Below, piece by piece: positions 54,585 through 63,784 of a DNA stretch of 64,000 nt. The notes under the pieces are model-generated. The model was given only the letters and a program-made list of their open reading frames with translations. It was not told where the DNA came from and did no database searches. Numbering within the stretch: position 1 is the first letter of the stretch; every line of letters starts with the position of its first letter. Source of the DNA: Dendrolimus kikuchii (lineage: Eukaryota > Arthropoda > Insecta > Lepidoptera > Lasiocampidae); the NCBI GenBank assembly GCA_019925095.2, contig CM034412.1, positions 4,858,001 through 4,922,000 on the forward strand. The letters are read 5' to 3'. Position numbers and translations under genes: made by a program.

Positions 54585-54745
54585 TTGTTTAAATTTTCTT
54601 TTAAAGTCTCCTTAGACACCGGGTTGCCTAGAAGAGAAGGCTTTGAGCGATAAGGCCGCCATTGTCCCAATGCCAATGTATCCATATTAACTGTGTAGGT
54701 TTAAATTTATGGTGAACAATAGTTTCATTCATTCATTCATACTCT
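54585..54745 (+). mobile_element. LINE-L 3' tail
   Basis: TTAAAGTCTCCTTAGACACC, GGCTTTGAGCGATAAGGCCG, TTTATGGTGAACAATAG and (TTCA)n. Best preserved LINE-L tail here. Confidence 0.5.
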
Positions 54746-54898
54746 ATTTAAAGAGATTATGAATAAATATTATTCACGTATTGTTCTTTACATTGGTACA
54801 AACTGATGTAATTTACACGCTATTTAAATATCCGTCTCTGTGACGGTTACTTCATGTCTGGTGATCACCATGATTAATAATGAATGATTGAAGTTTTT

Positions 54899-55213
54899 TT
54901 TGGAACGAAGTTCCTTATCGCGCGTTGCGAAAGACGGAAAAAATTAAGACCAAAAGTTGTAACGACACTTTTTGCTATAGTTGTAAGCCGTGCGGCGTGC
55001 GCGTGTTTCTCTGTCTGTCTCTCTCTCTCTCATAGAAAGCAAGCCAGTTATTTTCGTTTCGTCTTTCTATTTCGCATTGAACAGTGTGGTGTCGCGACGA
55101 TTATTTTTGTTGAGTGTATATAGATTTTTTGTACATAATAAATAATAAATAACTTAAAAAAATTTAAAAAAATACAATTCCTTCACTAATTAATCGAAAG
55201 GAACTTCGTTCCA
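54899..55213. repeat. Inverted pair of GGAACGAAGTTCC ends
   Basis: TGGAACGAAGTTCCTTATCG at the left and its near-complement CGAAAGGAACTTCGTTCCA at the right bracket about 315 bp, which would suit a small DNA transposon. However the word is itself palindromic and the right one also forms the last codons (GWNEVPFD) of LINE-P, so this may be coincidence. Confidence 0.35.
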
Positions 55214-55460
55214 TCCGGGTGTCCCTTGACACCTCTCAAGTTTTTTTAATATTAAATAGGTTTGCGTTTGACCACGATCACGTCCAATGCCGGACGATGC
55301 GGTCGAAGATGGAGCACGCTTACCTAGATAGCACCTATTCACACGAGACTTGAAGATACCCGGATTGTATTTTTCGGGAAACACGGACTCTGGTAGTGCA
55401 TTCCACAATTCTGCCGTACGCAGAAGGAACGTGGAGGCGAAACGTTTTAAAAGTATCATA
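55190..55460 (-). pseudogene. LINE-P C-terminus
   Basis: The minus frame reads [40 protein letters not shown] then LGKRAPSS and ends GWNEVPFD stop. R-F-A-S-x-F-x-x-R-T-A-x-L-W-N-x-L-P-x-x-V-F-P-x-x-Y-x-x-x-x-F-K is the typical end of Jockey/CR1-like LINE proteins. The frame is intact over 85 codons but upstream RT sequence is missing. Confidence 0.7.
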
Positions 55461-56049
55461 GATTAAAAGTAAAGAGCTGTGTCAAAGAGAGCTAATAGCA
55501 ACATCGACAACCCTATGAGCGATGCGGTCGGACCCGCTTGCTTCTCCGGTAGCTTTAGGCTGAGGGCGATTAATCTTGATGTTTAAAATTTATTATTTAC
55601 AACTTCAAAGAGTCGAAACACTCACCTAAGATTTAAGTTGCTTTTTCTAATACAATGTACGTATAAGTACTATTAATATATATAACCATAATCTACGTTC
55701 AAAATATTAAAACCGCAAACCAAAAATAAAATACTGAAAATTAATTAATAGAAATAAAAAAAAAGAGCAGACACATTTCCAGGTTGTAAAGATTTATTTA
55801 CAATCCGTTTGTTTTATAAAATAGACTATGTTTCAAATTTCAATTGCACCTGCCCATAGACTAAAAATAAATATGGCGGTTGTGCTGTCAGAGACGAGCG
55901 AACGCGGTATTATCTCGTCCATCTAGGCATCATCAAAGCCGAGCGCCACGATGCCGGGTTGGTAGTCTATCGGTTTTTTATAGGATTCATTTCGGAAAGT
56001 GTGTGGATGAACTGTGTGACCTGATTCCCCTACACCATTCCATCTTCGG

Positions 56050-56810
56050 ATGACAAGGCGCTCTGGTCTACGCCATCATTTCACACTGGAAACGCCACCA
56101 GTGGAAACGAAACGTTTCGCATCTACTTTTCTTCTGAGTACGGCAGAGTTGTTAAATGTACTAGCAGACTCCGTGTTTCTCCGTTATGTCCGCAAAGGAG
56201 GCGGCGGAGCGGGAGAGGGAGCAATCCGCTACGCTCCCCTCCCGCCAGAGCCGGCGGCGGCGTCGGAGGGTCGTCCATGACAACCTCCAGCCGCCGTAGG
56301 CTACGGCCGTGCGGGCGACCGGCGGGGAAACTGGACCCGCCCGCACATAAAGGCCGGAGAGGAGGGACGCGCACCGATCCGCACGCCCCCTCTCACCTCG
56401 CGGTGAGGTAGAGGAGCCGGAAAGACCCAGATCTCCGGCTACCAAATGGTGAGGCCAGCCCGCAAAGGGGCCGCCCGCCGTCCGTCCGGGCTGGTGCTGA
56501 ATGCGCGAGCGAGCCCACAGCCCGGACAAAGGACGCTTGGGATCGGACAGGGGTTTTAGTGGGTATCCCTAACCGCGGCGTGGCAATAGCATCTCACATC
56601 TCAACGTGGGGTGCTAGTGCCACCCCGACCTGGCGAATCCCACTCAAGGGCCGCGACCTTTCCCCCTCGCGTGGCCTACGGTCCTCAAACGGATTTCCCC
56701 TGTATAAAAAAAAAAGACTCCGTGTTTCTCAAAAAGTAAAATCGGGGTATCTTCAAGTCTCGTATGAATAGGTATTATCTAGATAAGCGTGCTCCACATT
56801 ACCTTAGTTA
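56050..56810 (+). pseudogene. LINE-P C-terminus, split by a GC-rich retroposon
   Basis: Reads [20 protein letters not shown] and STAELLNVLADSVFL up to the insert, then VKSGYLQVSYE-like codons with shifts afterwards, ending in a ...AAGCGTGCTCCACATT block. Same family as 55190-55460 but in the opposite orientation and more diverged (Trp of LWN is lost). Confidence 0.6.
56182..56715 (+). mobile_element. LINE-G 3' end, complete insertion
   Basis: A 534-bp GC-rich block with a 10-base A-tail inserted in LINE-P. The 15-bp duplication GACTCCGTGTTTCTC (56167-56181, 56716-56730) is exact. An open frame from the left edge reads MSAKEAAERERE and then Arg-rich sequence to a stop, perhaps the end of the LINE ORF; the remaining 400 bp would be the 3' UTR, with GGGTTTTAGTGGGTATCCC. 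Other pieces of this UTR are at 6.13 and 49.6 kb. Clade (R1- or Jockey-like) not resolved. Confidence 0.75.
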
Positions 56811-56940
56811 AAAAGAAATTCAAAAGCTTCTTCAACAAAATTTTTGTTTCCTTCTCATTACTTTGTATAATGCAATAGATAATTCGGTGAGAGAGTCACG
56901 GTCATCTTAATTTATAAAGGCGAATTCTGGTGTAGCATAA

Positions 56941-57295
56941 GTGACGCTCGCGGACCGCGTTCGTAATACCGAAGTAAGCAAGAAAGTTAGTCTGAAAGAA
57001 AGTGTCGGGGTGAAGGTAAGGAAAGGAATGCTCCGGTGGTTCGGGCATGATGAAAACATGACTAAACAGATATACAATGCGTAAGTGGATGGATGCAGAA
57101 GTCGTGGAAGGTCTCGACACACCTTCCATGATCAAATTGATCGTGTACTAGCAGAAGGTGATGTCAGGAGCCTTAAGAACAGACAAGCGTGCATGACAAG
57201 AGTTATGAATGTCAAAGAAGCAAGTGAGGTGTGTAAGAATAAGACTAAATGGCGCTCTGTTGTTCGTGCCTACCCCGCAAGGGAACTGGCGTGAA
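56941..57295 (+). mobile_element. RTE-A copy 12 (subfamily with 5-codon deletion)
   Basis: Reads TLADRVRNTEV, VKVRKGMLRWFGHDENMTKQ, a stop after IYNA, then DGCRSRGRSRHTFHDQ to RAYPARELA stop. It lacks the same 15 bases as copy 8. The (ATGT)n tail is absent: GCGTGAA runs straight into A/T-rich DNA, and no target duplication is seen. Confidence 0.75.
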
Positions 57296-57359
57296 TAATA
57301 TTTTAATATAATAACATATGTATAGTATAATTTTGTAAAAACTATACTTATAAAATAAT

Positions 57360-57450
57360 AATCTATAAGTAAAAATAGACTCCAAGTCGCTGTTGGCGGG
57401 GAGCGTGCCCAAAATGCCGGCCGCATTTCCGCGTTGGATGGCCAAAGAAG
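57360..57450 (-). pseudogene. LINE-R C-terminal remnant
   Basis: The minus frame reads LAIQRGNAAGILGTLPANSD then LESIF. Close to the version at 60.07 kb. Confidence 0.55.
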
Positions 57451-57459
57451 CAATTACAG

Positions 57460-58205
57460 TTTATCAGTCAGGTAATCAATAATTTAATTAAAGACTTTTT
57501 CAAAAAGAGTATCACCAACCTTTGTTTGAAACAAATAGTCATTTAATTTTTATGTCTTGTAATATGAAGGCAACGGTGATAATACTCCCAAAAACATCTG
57601 TCATGCTCAGGATGAAAACAATAAGTGCGAAACTGCTTACAGACGACCTCCAGACGAAAGTAATGAAATGAACAAAAAAAAAATGTTAAGTAATAATCAA
57701 ACTCAAGACGTATGGGTTTCGTACATTTAGTATCAAACTCACTATACTTACCATGATCAAAATGGAGGTATTTTGATAAAAGGTCATGTGACAGACACTT
57801 TAAATAAGCGTGTATGTATGATGATCTGATAAAACGAAAAGTGTTTGTCAAGATCGTAGCAGGTGGAAATTCATAGTCTATGCCTACCTACTCCTACCCT
57901 AAAGAGAAACAGGCGCGATAATATGTATGTATATATAAGATACTTTTTTAGTTTTTAGTCAAAAACAAAACTGTTATAGATATATTGGTCACTTTCAGCC
58001 GTCTTTTATTGTCTTTTTGTATGTCACAATCTTCTGCTTGTAGATAAACTGGCAAATGGATTCAATTGAGAGCAAGTGGTTACCATCACTCATGGACATG
58101 TGCAACATCAAAAGAGCTGATACATTGATCCTTTAAATATCTGTTAACGTCCTTTTTGAAGAACCCTTTACTGTAGCGCTATAGAAAACCCGCGGAAGGG
58201 AGAGT
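57460..58205. other. Unassigned A/T-rich DNA
   Basis: Weak similarity to the LINE/SINE-C tail at 58070-58105 (AGTGGTTACCATCACTCATG). Otherwise no gene or repeat. Confidence 0.35.
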
Positions 58206-58209
58206 TTCA

Positions 58210-58533
58210 TTCCATACCTTGCTCACATATGGTCGATTCCATATCTTGCTCACGAATGGTTTGTTCCATACTTTGCTCACGAATGGTTTGTTCCATACTT
58301 TGCTCACGAATGGTTTGTTCCATACTTTGCTCACGAATGGTTTGTTCCATACTTTGCTCACGAATGGTTTGTTCCATACTTTGCTCACGAATGGTTTGTT
58401 CCATACTTTGCTCACGAATGGTTTGTTCCATACCTTGCTCACGAATGGTTTGTTCCATACTTTGCTCACGAATGGTTTGTTCCATACTTTGCTCACGAAT
58501 GGTTTGTTCCATACTTTGCTCACGAATGGTTCA
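58210..58533. repeat. 27-bp minisatellite, 12 units
   Basis: Twelve tandem units of 27 bp beginning at TTCCATAC; unit 3 onward contains TTTGCTCACGAATGG followed by TTTG. Units 1 and 2 differ at several bases; unit 9 shares a T-to-C change with unit 1. As the period is divisible by three and contains no stop, frames stay open on both strands (for example SKVWNKPFV repeated on the minus strand), which should not be taken as coding evidence. Confidence 0.9.
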
Positions 58534-58559
58534 TTCTATCTTGCTTGCGTTATTGAATG

Positions 58560-59215
58560 CAACTTAAGAATTCTTTTAGAATTTAAAAATATTACAAGAT
58601 AATACGCTCTTAGGAGGACGTCGTTAACAAATAGGTTAGTACAGATTCTATAAGAGGTACCTAGCCAGTGTTTAGTTCTACGTCCAGTAGGTACAGAAAT
58701 TAAAATATAACAAATATCAAAGTTCTCTTTATATCCTGATACATGCGGAACCCTAGACGCACAAAAAGTTTATTTTCTTTCGTTCGTCCCCGCCGAAATT
58801 GAGTGACCTTATTTCGTATTGTCTCAATCTTTTTGCTCTCACATCCCTTGACGTCATAAAAGTGAAACTGCATGACCATGAAACATTCGAAATAATTAAA
58901 CAATGTTGCACATACGAAAGTAAAATTAAAATTAAACTATACAAACTAGGGTCAGACCGTTGTCAGGTGTAATCGTTCCCAAACAACTGGCCATGTTACC
59001 TTGTTAAATGGCAACGCTATAGCGTTACCCGAACTATAGACCAATCTCCTAGTCACGTGAAACATCTAGGAATCTCGACGAAGCTTTTATATTAATAAAT
59101 TAATATTATGATTTGGGACTCAATTACTATTCGTAACTATTTCGGGTTGTAAATTAAGCTGTACATATTTTTAGTATAGGTGTATTTCAGTTTAATGTCA
59201 TTGTAAATGATAATT
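58560..59215. other. Unassigned A/T-rich DNA
   Basis: No gene or repeat recognised. GCAACGCTATAGCGTTACC at 59012 is a small palindrome. Confidence 0.35.
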
Positions 59216-59217
59216 AT

Positions 59218-59405
59218 AAATCTATATAAATAAAAATGAATCGTAGAAATTTAGGTACCCGCATAACTTGAGAACGGCTTTACCGATCTTGACGAATTTT
59301 TTTGTGTTGTTTGAATGGGTCGTTGGATGGTTTAGATTCATAATTGGAACCGGTAGACGGCGCTGGGATCGGGTGCTAGATTTTTATTTTTTCAAGGCAA
59401 GACAA
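59218..59405 (+). mobile_element. Rep-J copy, possible Helitron 5' end
   Basis: Begins AATCTATATAAATAAAAATG then AATCG, followed by AACTTGAGAACGGCTTTACC and GGAACCGGTAGACGGCGC. The TCTATATAAATAAAAATGAA start resembles the 5' ends of insect Helitrons as I remember them. No 3' hairpin with CTRR end was located. Confidence 0.4.
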
Positions 59406-59409
59406 CGTA

Positions 59410-60065
59410 TTAAATAAAATACTTAAAAAAAGGGAGGTAATAAATTAATAAGCTTATCATTATATTAATCCTACTAGTAATCATTTTTAACATGTATCAT
59501 TGACGAGGTTTCAAAATAGGTTTATTAGTATTCAGAACGATAATTTAACTATAAACATAAAATTTAAACAGTTTTAAGTTCTAAAACGTGCGTACTTTTA
59601 TCAATTATTGTAATTTAATATTTTTAAATTTCGACTTTAAATGTTGCTTCATACAGTCTGCGTACTTAGCCCGTATGAAGTATTCATGAATATTCAGTTT
59701 TAAATCAATCTGCAAACAAATAGGCACCAGGTGAAAATCTACACCCCAAATTCAGCCAAATAGTCTTTGACCGACGTGGAGTAACAGAGAAAAAATATTT
59801 TTGTTCTCACACATTTGTGTTCTCTTCACACAAACAGTATTTTTTTGCTTAAAAACAATAACTATGATTATTATTCATTTAAAAATAAAACTACACATAA
59901 AACATTACTCTTCAAGTTTCCGTCAAAAGCTTTATTTTTTATGTCTTGGTGTCAAGCCCTTTAAGACAAAGCTCCAAGCGTTCATTCAACTTAGTCACCT
60001 AAACCATTATTTTTTCCAATTAAACTAAAAATATAGAATTTTATCAAAACGACTCATTAACTCTT
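59410..60065. other. A/T-rich DNA, nothing recognised
   Basis: No gene or repeat seen. Confidence 0.35.
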
Positions 60066-60199
60066 CAGGTGATCAGAAGGCTGGTGCTTACCTCGGGCAA
60101 CGGATCAGTATGGCGATCCAGCGAGGAAACGTAGCCAGCCTTCTGGCCACCTTGCCCGTAGAAGACGGTGATCTAGGCTCAGTATTCTACTTATAGTCT
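60065..60199 (+). pseudogene. LINE-R C-terminus, best copy
   Basis: An open frame reads DQKAGAYLGQRISMAIQRGN, then VASLLATLPVEDGDLGSVFY-L stop. Three other fragments share this end. Each preserves only this end and is followed by A/T-rich DNA, as for 5'-truncated LINEs, though the exact family is unknown to me. RTE-A copy 13 inserted about 40 bp downstream. Confidence 0.5.
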
Positions 60200-60237
60200 T
60201 GACGGACTATGGGTAGAATACAATACAAATAAGTTAT

Positions 60238-60567
60238 ACATACATACATACATACATAACTTCACGCCAGTTCCCTTGCGGGGTAGGCACGAACAACAGA
60301 GCGCCATTTAGGCTTATTCTTACACACCTCACTTGCTTCTTTGACATTCATAACTCTTGTCATGCACGCTCGTCTGTTCTTAAGGCTCCTGACATCAACT
60401 TCTGCTAGTACACGATCAATTTGATCACGGAAGGTGTGTCGTGGCCTTCCGAGACTTCTGCATCCATCCACTTTTGCATTGTATATCTGTTTAGTCATTC
60501 TTTCATCATGCATTCTTTCCACATGCCCGAACCACCGGAGCATTCCTTTCCTTACCTTCACCCCGAC
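60238..60567 (-). mobile_element. RTE-A copy 13
   Basis: Open from VKVRKGMLRWFGHVERMHDE to RAYPARELA stop, five ATGT tail units. Flanked by a 13-bp ACAAATAAGTTAT duplication (60225-60237, 60568-60580). No stop in 99 codons. Confidence 0.9.
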
Positions 60568-60975
60568 ACAAATAAGTTATGATTTCTTTTATTGTATTAT
60601 ATCATTTAAAAAAAGATGGCATAATATGGAATAAAATATTCAGAATTAATACTTTGTATCTAGTGTCGATGGCCAGTAACCTAAATAGCGAACAGAAACA
60701 GTATTTTGAAAGTTAATTCCTAAACAGTATTCACATATATGCACTAAGGTAAGTTAATCGGTAACGGCAGAAAATTTTTAGACTTAAAATCTACTCTTCT
60801 TTCTATCCCGGGAATCACGCGGAAATTCTCCCGGAAACAGTTTGTAGTGGTTGGGGTGCATAAAATTTTGCTTATTCCTGCAGTGTTCACTAAAACGATA
60901 GCCTAATTTTTTTAAATGGTACTTTACGTCCCGATAATCCCGCGGGGATTTTAAGTTAAGCGTGGAAGAAGTTTT

Positions 60976-61251
60976 TATCCGTGCAGGAACGGAGAAAGAA
61001 TACAATTTCCTGCGGCCGGGCGTGGTATTTACCCGGCTGGATGGCTACCACCCCTGGTCTAAAGTATGTCGCCATAACAACCTTGAGTTGTGTTCCGGCA
61101 TTAGTGACCAGGTTCCAGTCTCCCTTAAGAGAGCAGCAACGCATTTGTAGCACCTTTGGTGTTACAAATGTCCATAGGCGATGGTAACCGCTTTTCATCA
61201 AGTGGGCCGTCTGCTTGTCTGTTGAACTCCTGCAATAAAAAAATAAAAAAA
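60976..61251 (+). repeat. SINE-C with deletion
   Basis: ATCCGTGCAGGAACGG start; GGCCGGGCGTGGTATTTACC shows that about 55 bases (GGCCTGTCGTAAGAG onward) are missing; the rest is complete with an A-rich end. AAGTT flanks both sides but is too short to count. Confidence 0.72.
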
Positions 61252-61254
61252 AGT

Positions 61255-61810
61255 TGCGGGCATGTCTTGATATACAAAAGAAACTCGTTCATTCGATTGC
61301 TTAATGTTTAACAACTCTATTCAGTCTATTTATGTACTCTTGTTCAAGTGTACGCGTCTAAGTTCGACTTTCGCCTTGGCCTGCGCAGGCGCACCATTCA
61401 CAACACACACATACACACAGATACCTACTTGCAGTATATCATTCATCGTTCGTAATCATCTAGATCTTTCGTCTTAGATTTAAATGTTTAACGATTTAGT
61501 GAAAATCTACTATCTAAACTTGTTTTCATGTTCTAAGTAGCCATTTTCGCCCCGGCAATTGACGGAGCCTATTTAGCCTACGCGATTGGTGATGACTATT
61601 TCCCGCGGCCCTGGATATAGGAGAGTAGAGGGAACAACTGGAAGTTATTGTACATTTTGTATGAGATAAGAAACCGACATCAGATTATAATAATTCCTGT
61701 TATAAAACCATTATATAATTATTTAAAGTCTATTAATATACATGTTAGTATATAAGAATCTTGTAATGTTAACGATAACATGTAATATATTTATAATCAA
61801 TTATAATAAG
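61255..61810. other. Unassigned A/T-rich DNA
   Basis: A short CpG-richer stretch at 61370-61395 (CGCCTTGGCCTGCGCAGGCG). No gene. Confidence 0.35.
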
Positions 61811-61813
61811 AAT

Positions 61814-62150
61814 ACATACATACATAACTTCACGCCAGTTCCCTTGCGGGGTAGGCACGAACAACAGAGCGCCATTCAGGCTTATTCTTAGACACCTCAC
61901 TTGCTTCTTTGACATTCACAGCTCTTGTCATGCACGCTCGTCTGTTCTTAAGGCTCCTGACATCACCTGCTCGTACACGATCAATTTGATCATGGAAGGT
62001 GTGTCGTGGCCTTCCACGACTTTTGCATCCATCCACTTTCGCATTGTATATCTGTATAGTCATGCTTTCATCATGCATTGTTTCCACATGCCCGAACCAC
62101 CGAAGCATTCCTTTCCTTACCTTCACCCCGACACTCTCTTTCAGACCAAA
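61814..62150 (-). mobile_element. RTE-A copy 14
   Basis: Open from VKVRKGMLRWFGHVETMHDE to RAYPARELA stop. It carries MHDESM, the residue change seen in copies 8 and 12, but not their deletion. Flanked by a 12-bp TATAATAAGAAT duplication (61802-61813, 62151-62162). Confidence 0.9.
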
Positions 62151-62279
62151 TATAATAAGAATGTATTAGATTATAAGATTTTTTTAGAACAGTGTAAATT
62201 GTGTAACGACAAGAAATGTAGCGTTTTGCCTCTGACCAAACCCTTGTCGATGTCAGTGTGGACTATATAAAAAAAAAAC

Positions 62280-62410
62280 TGGAAGTTTTGGTGGGTATTC
62301 CAGTCACTGGAAACCTACCTCCTCTAAAATAAGACCAGGGACGGTGTGTCCCACACCCGCTCACCGTGATCTCCAGGCGGAGACAAGGCCGTAAACAGAT
62401 TTCTACTTTA
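62280..62410 (+). repeat. Repeat with GTTTTGGTGGGTATTCC box
   Basis: GGAAGTTTTGGTGGGTATTC, GTCCCACACCCGCTCACCG and CCAGGCGGAGACAAGGCCG, then an A-run. Looks like a LINE 3' end of the LINE-G group. Confidence 0.35.
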
Positions 62411-62511
62411 AAAAAAACTATTTTGGCCTACGACACCGTTACAAAATTATCATGTTTGTCAGGTATGTGCGTCTGTCTACCTATCTATCAATGTAAGTCA
62501 ATAATTTTATT

Positions 62512-62785
62512 TTTTTAATTTTAAGGCTTGGCAACTAGGCCTTTAAGCCAGACGTCGTTGTATTTTAGGCTACAATCGACGTCATTCAACGGAGTTCTTG
62601 TGAAGACTCGAAAGGCCACATTTGGCTATATAGTTCACATTTCTCGCAAAAACACATAATTACTACTCAAAAACTGTCAATATCCTACAACTACTGTTCA
62701 TTTTAGAGTAATTTTACACATTTTTAGAAAATAAAACTGCACAGCACAACGTCCCCTTTCAGTTCCCGCCAAAAACTCCCAATAA
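62512..62785 (+). repeat. Rep-B copy, most complete
   Basis: TTAAGGCTTGGCAACTAGGC, CATTCAACGGAGTTCTTGTG, ATTTTAGAGTAATTTTACAC, AAACTGCACAGCACAACGTC and CCCGCCAAAAACTCCCA. Confidence 0.6.
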
Positions 62786-62789
62786 AATA

Positions 62790-63125
62790 ATAGACACCTA
62801 TAATTGGAGCCATGATTAAATGTAGGGATTATGTAACATTTTTGGTTTTATACGTCGAAGGAAGGTGTAAAGTGAATAGAACCTATATTATACCTTAAAA
62901 CAACACTATTAGCAAATTGGTTTTAGAAATAGCAAGTGACGTGTGCGTAATAGATAAAAATACAAGATAGAATTAAGTTTGTGAAAAAAATTTTGTTCCC
63001 CATTTTCTTACTTTAAACAACTATATCAAGTCCTTTCAATATTTTCTTATTCATATGAAATTTAATTTATACATTTTTTATATATTGTTTTATATTATGG
63101 TGTAAATACCTGTAAAAATATATTG
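62790..63125. other. A/T-rich spacer
   Basis: No gene or repeat recognised. Confidence 0.35.
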
Positions 63126-63130
63126 TATAC

Positions 63131-63372
63131 TCCGCGCCACGAAAGAAGTCCCACAGAAAATAAAAGAACTAAAAGTGGCAGCTCCGCTGCTTGGTAGGAA
63201 TTTGTTCGTAAAGTAGCCAGGAAATAAATTTACAACTTTAATTAAGGAATATTTTGCATTTGTTATTCAGTAAAAATCTAAGTCGATTTACGTATTAGCG
63301 AATAACAACTCTGGCAGGACTAAGTACGGCGATTGCAGCGCCACGTCTGCGGGACTTCTTTTGTGGCACGGA
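63131..63372. mobile_element. Small inverted-repeat element (MITE)
   Basis: TCCGCGCCACGAAAGAAGTC-CCACAG at 63131-63156 is complementary to 63347-63372 with three mismatches in 26 bases. Total 242 bp, no coding capacity. TA precedes the left end and follows the right end after a few bases, so the target duplication is not settled. Confidence 0.65.
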
Positions 63373-63374
63373 CT

Positions 63375-63780
63375 CTAACAATAAATATATACATTATTTT
63401 TTGAAAATAGAATCATAGAGCCAACTATGAAACTTTTCGATTCCCGCCAAAAATTACTGGCCGTAATTATTTCTTCGTATGTAAACTTTTTGCTTGTAAA
63501 ACACAAAATAAATGCGAGTAAATGAAAAAAAAAGATGAAAGCACACATCCTCGTTATTTTCGGAACGGAACAAGGTCAAATGCGCATTCAGGAAATGAGA
63601 TATGGCCGTGTATGCAGCGACATTTACGAATGACCCATATTTTGATATGCGATATTTTGGCTGTGCACAGATAAAAAATAAGCACACGCCTGTAACTGTA
63701 TGAAATGGAAGTGATAAAGTTTTGAATTTCAAATACAAATCCGAATAGTGTTTTAGCGGGTTTTTGTGGTTTTATGCACC
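63375..63780. other. Unassigned DNA
   Basis: Two overlapping minus-strand frames of 78-94 codons show no domain. TTCCCGCCAAAAATTACTGG at 63440 resembles the Rep-B end. Confidence 0.35.
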
Positions 63781-63784
63781 ACAA

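Noticed and set aside
58179..58602. Long open frames on both strands over the 27-bp repeat
   Set aside because: They result from a stop-free repeat with a period divisible by three; four overlapping frames cannot all be coding and none has a normal protein composition.
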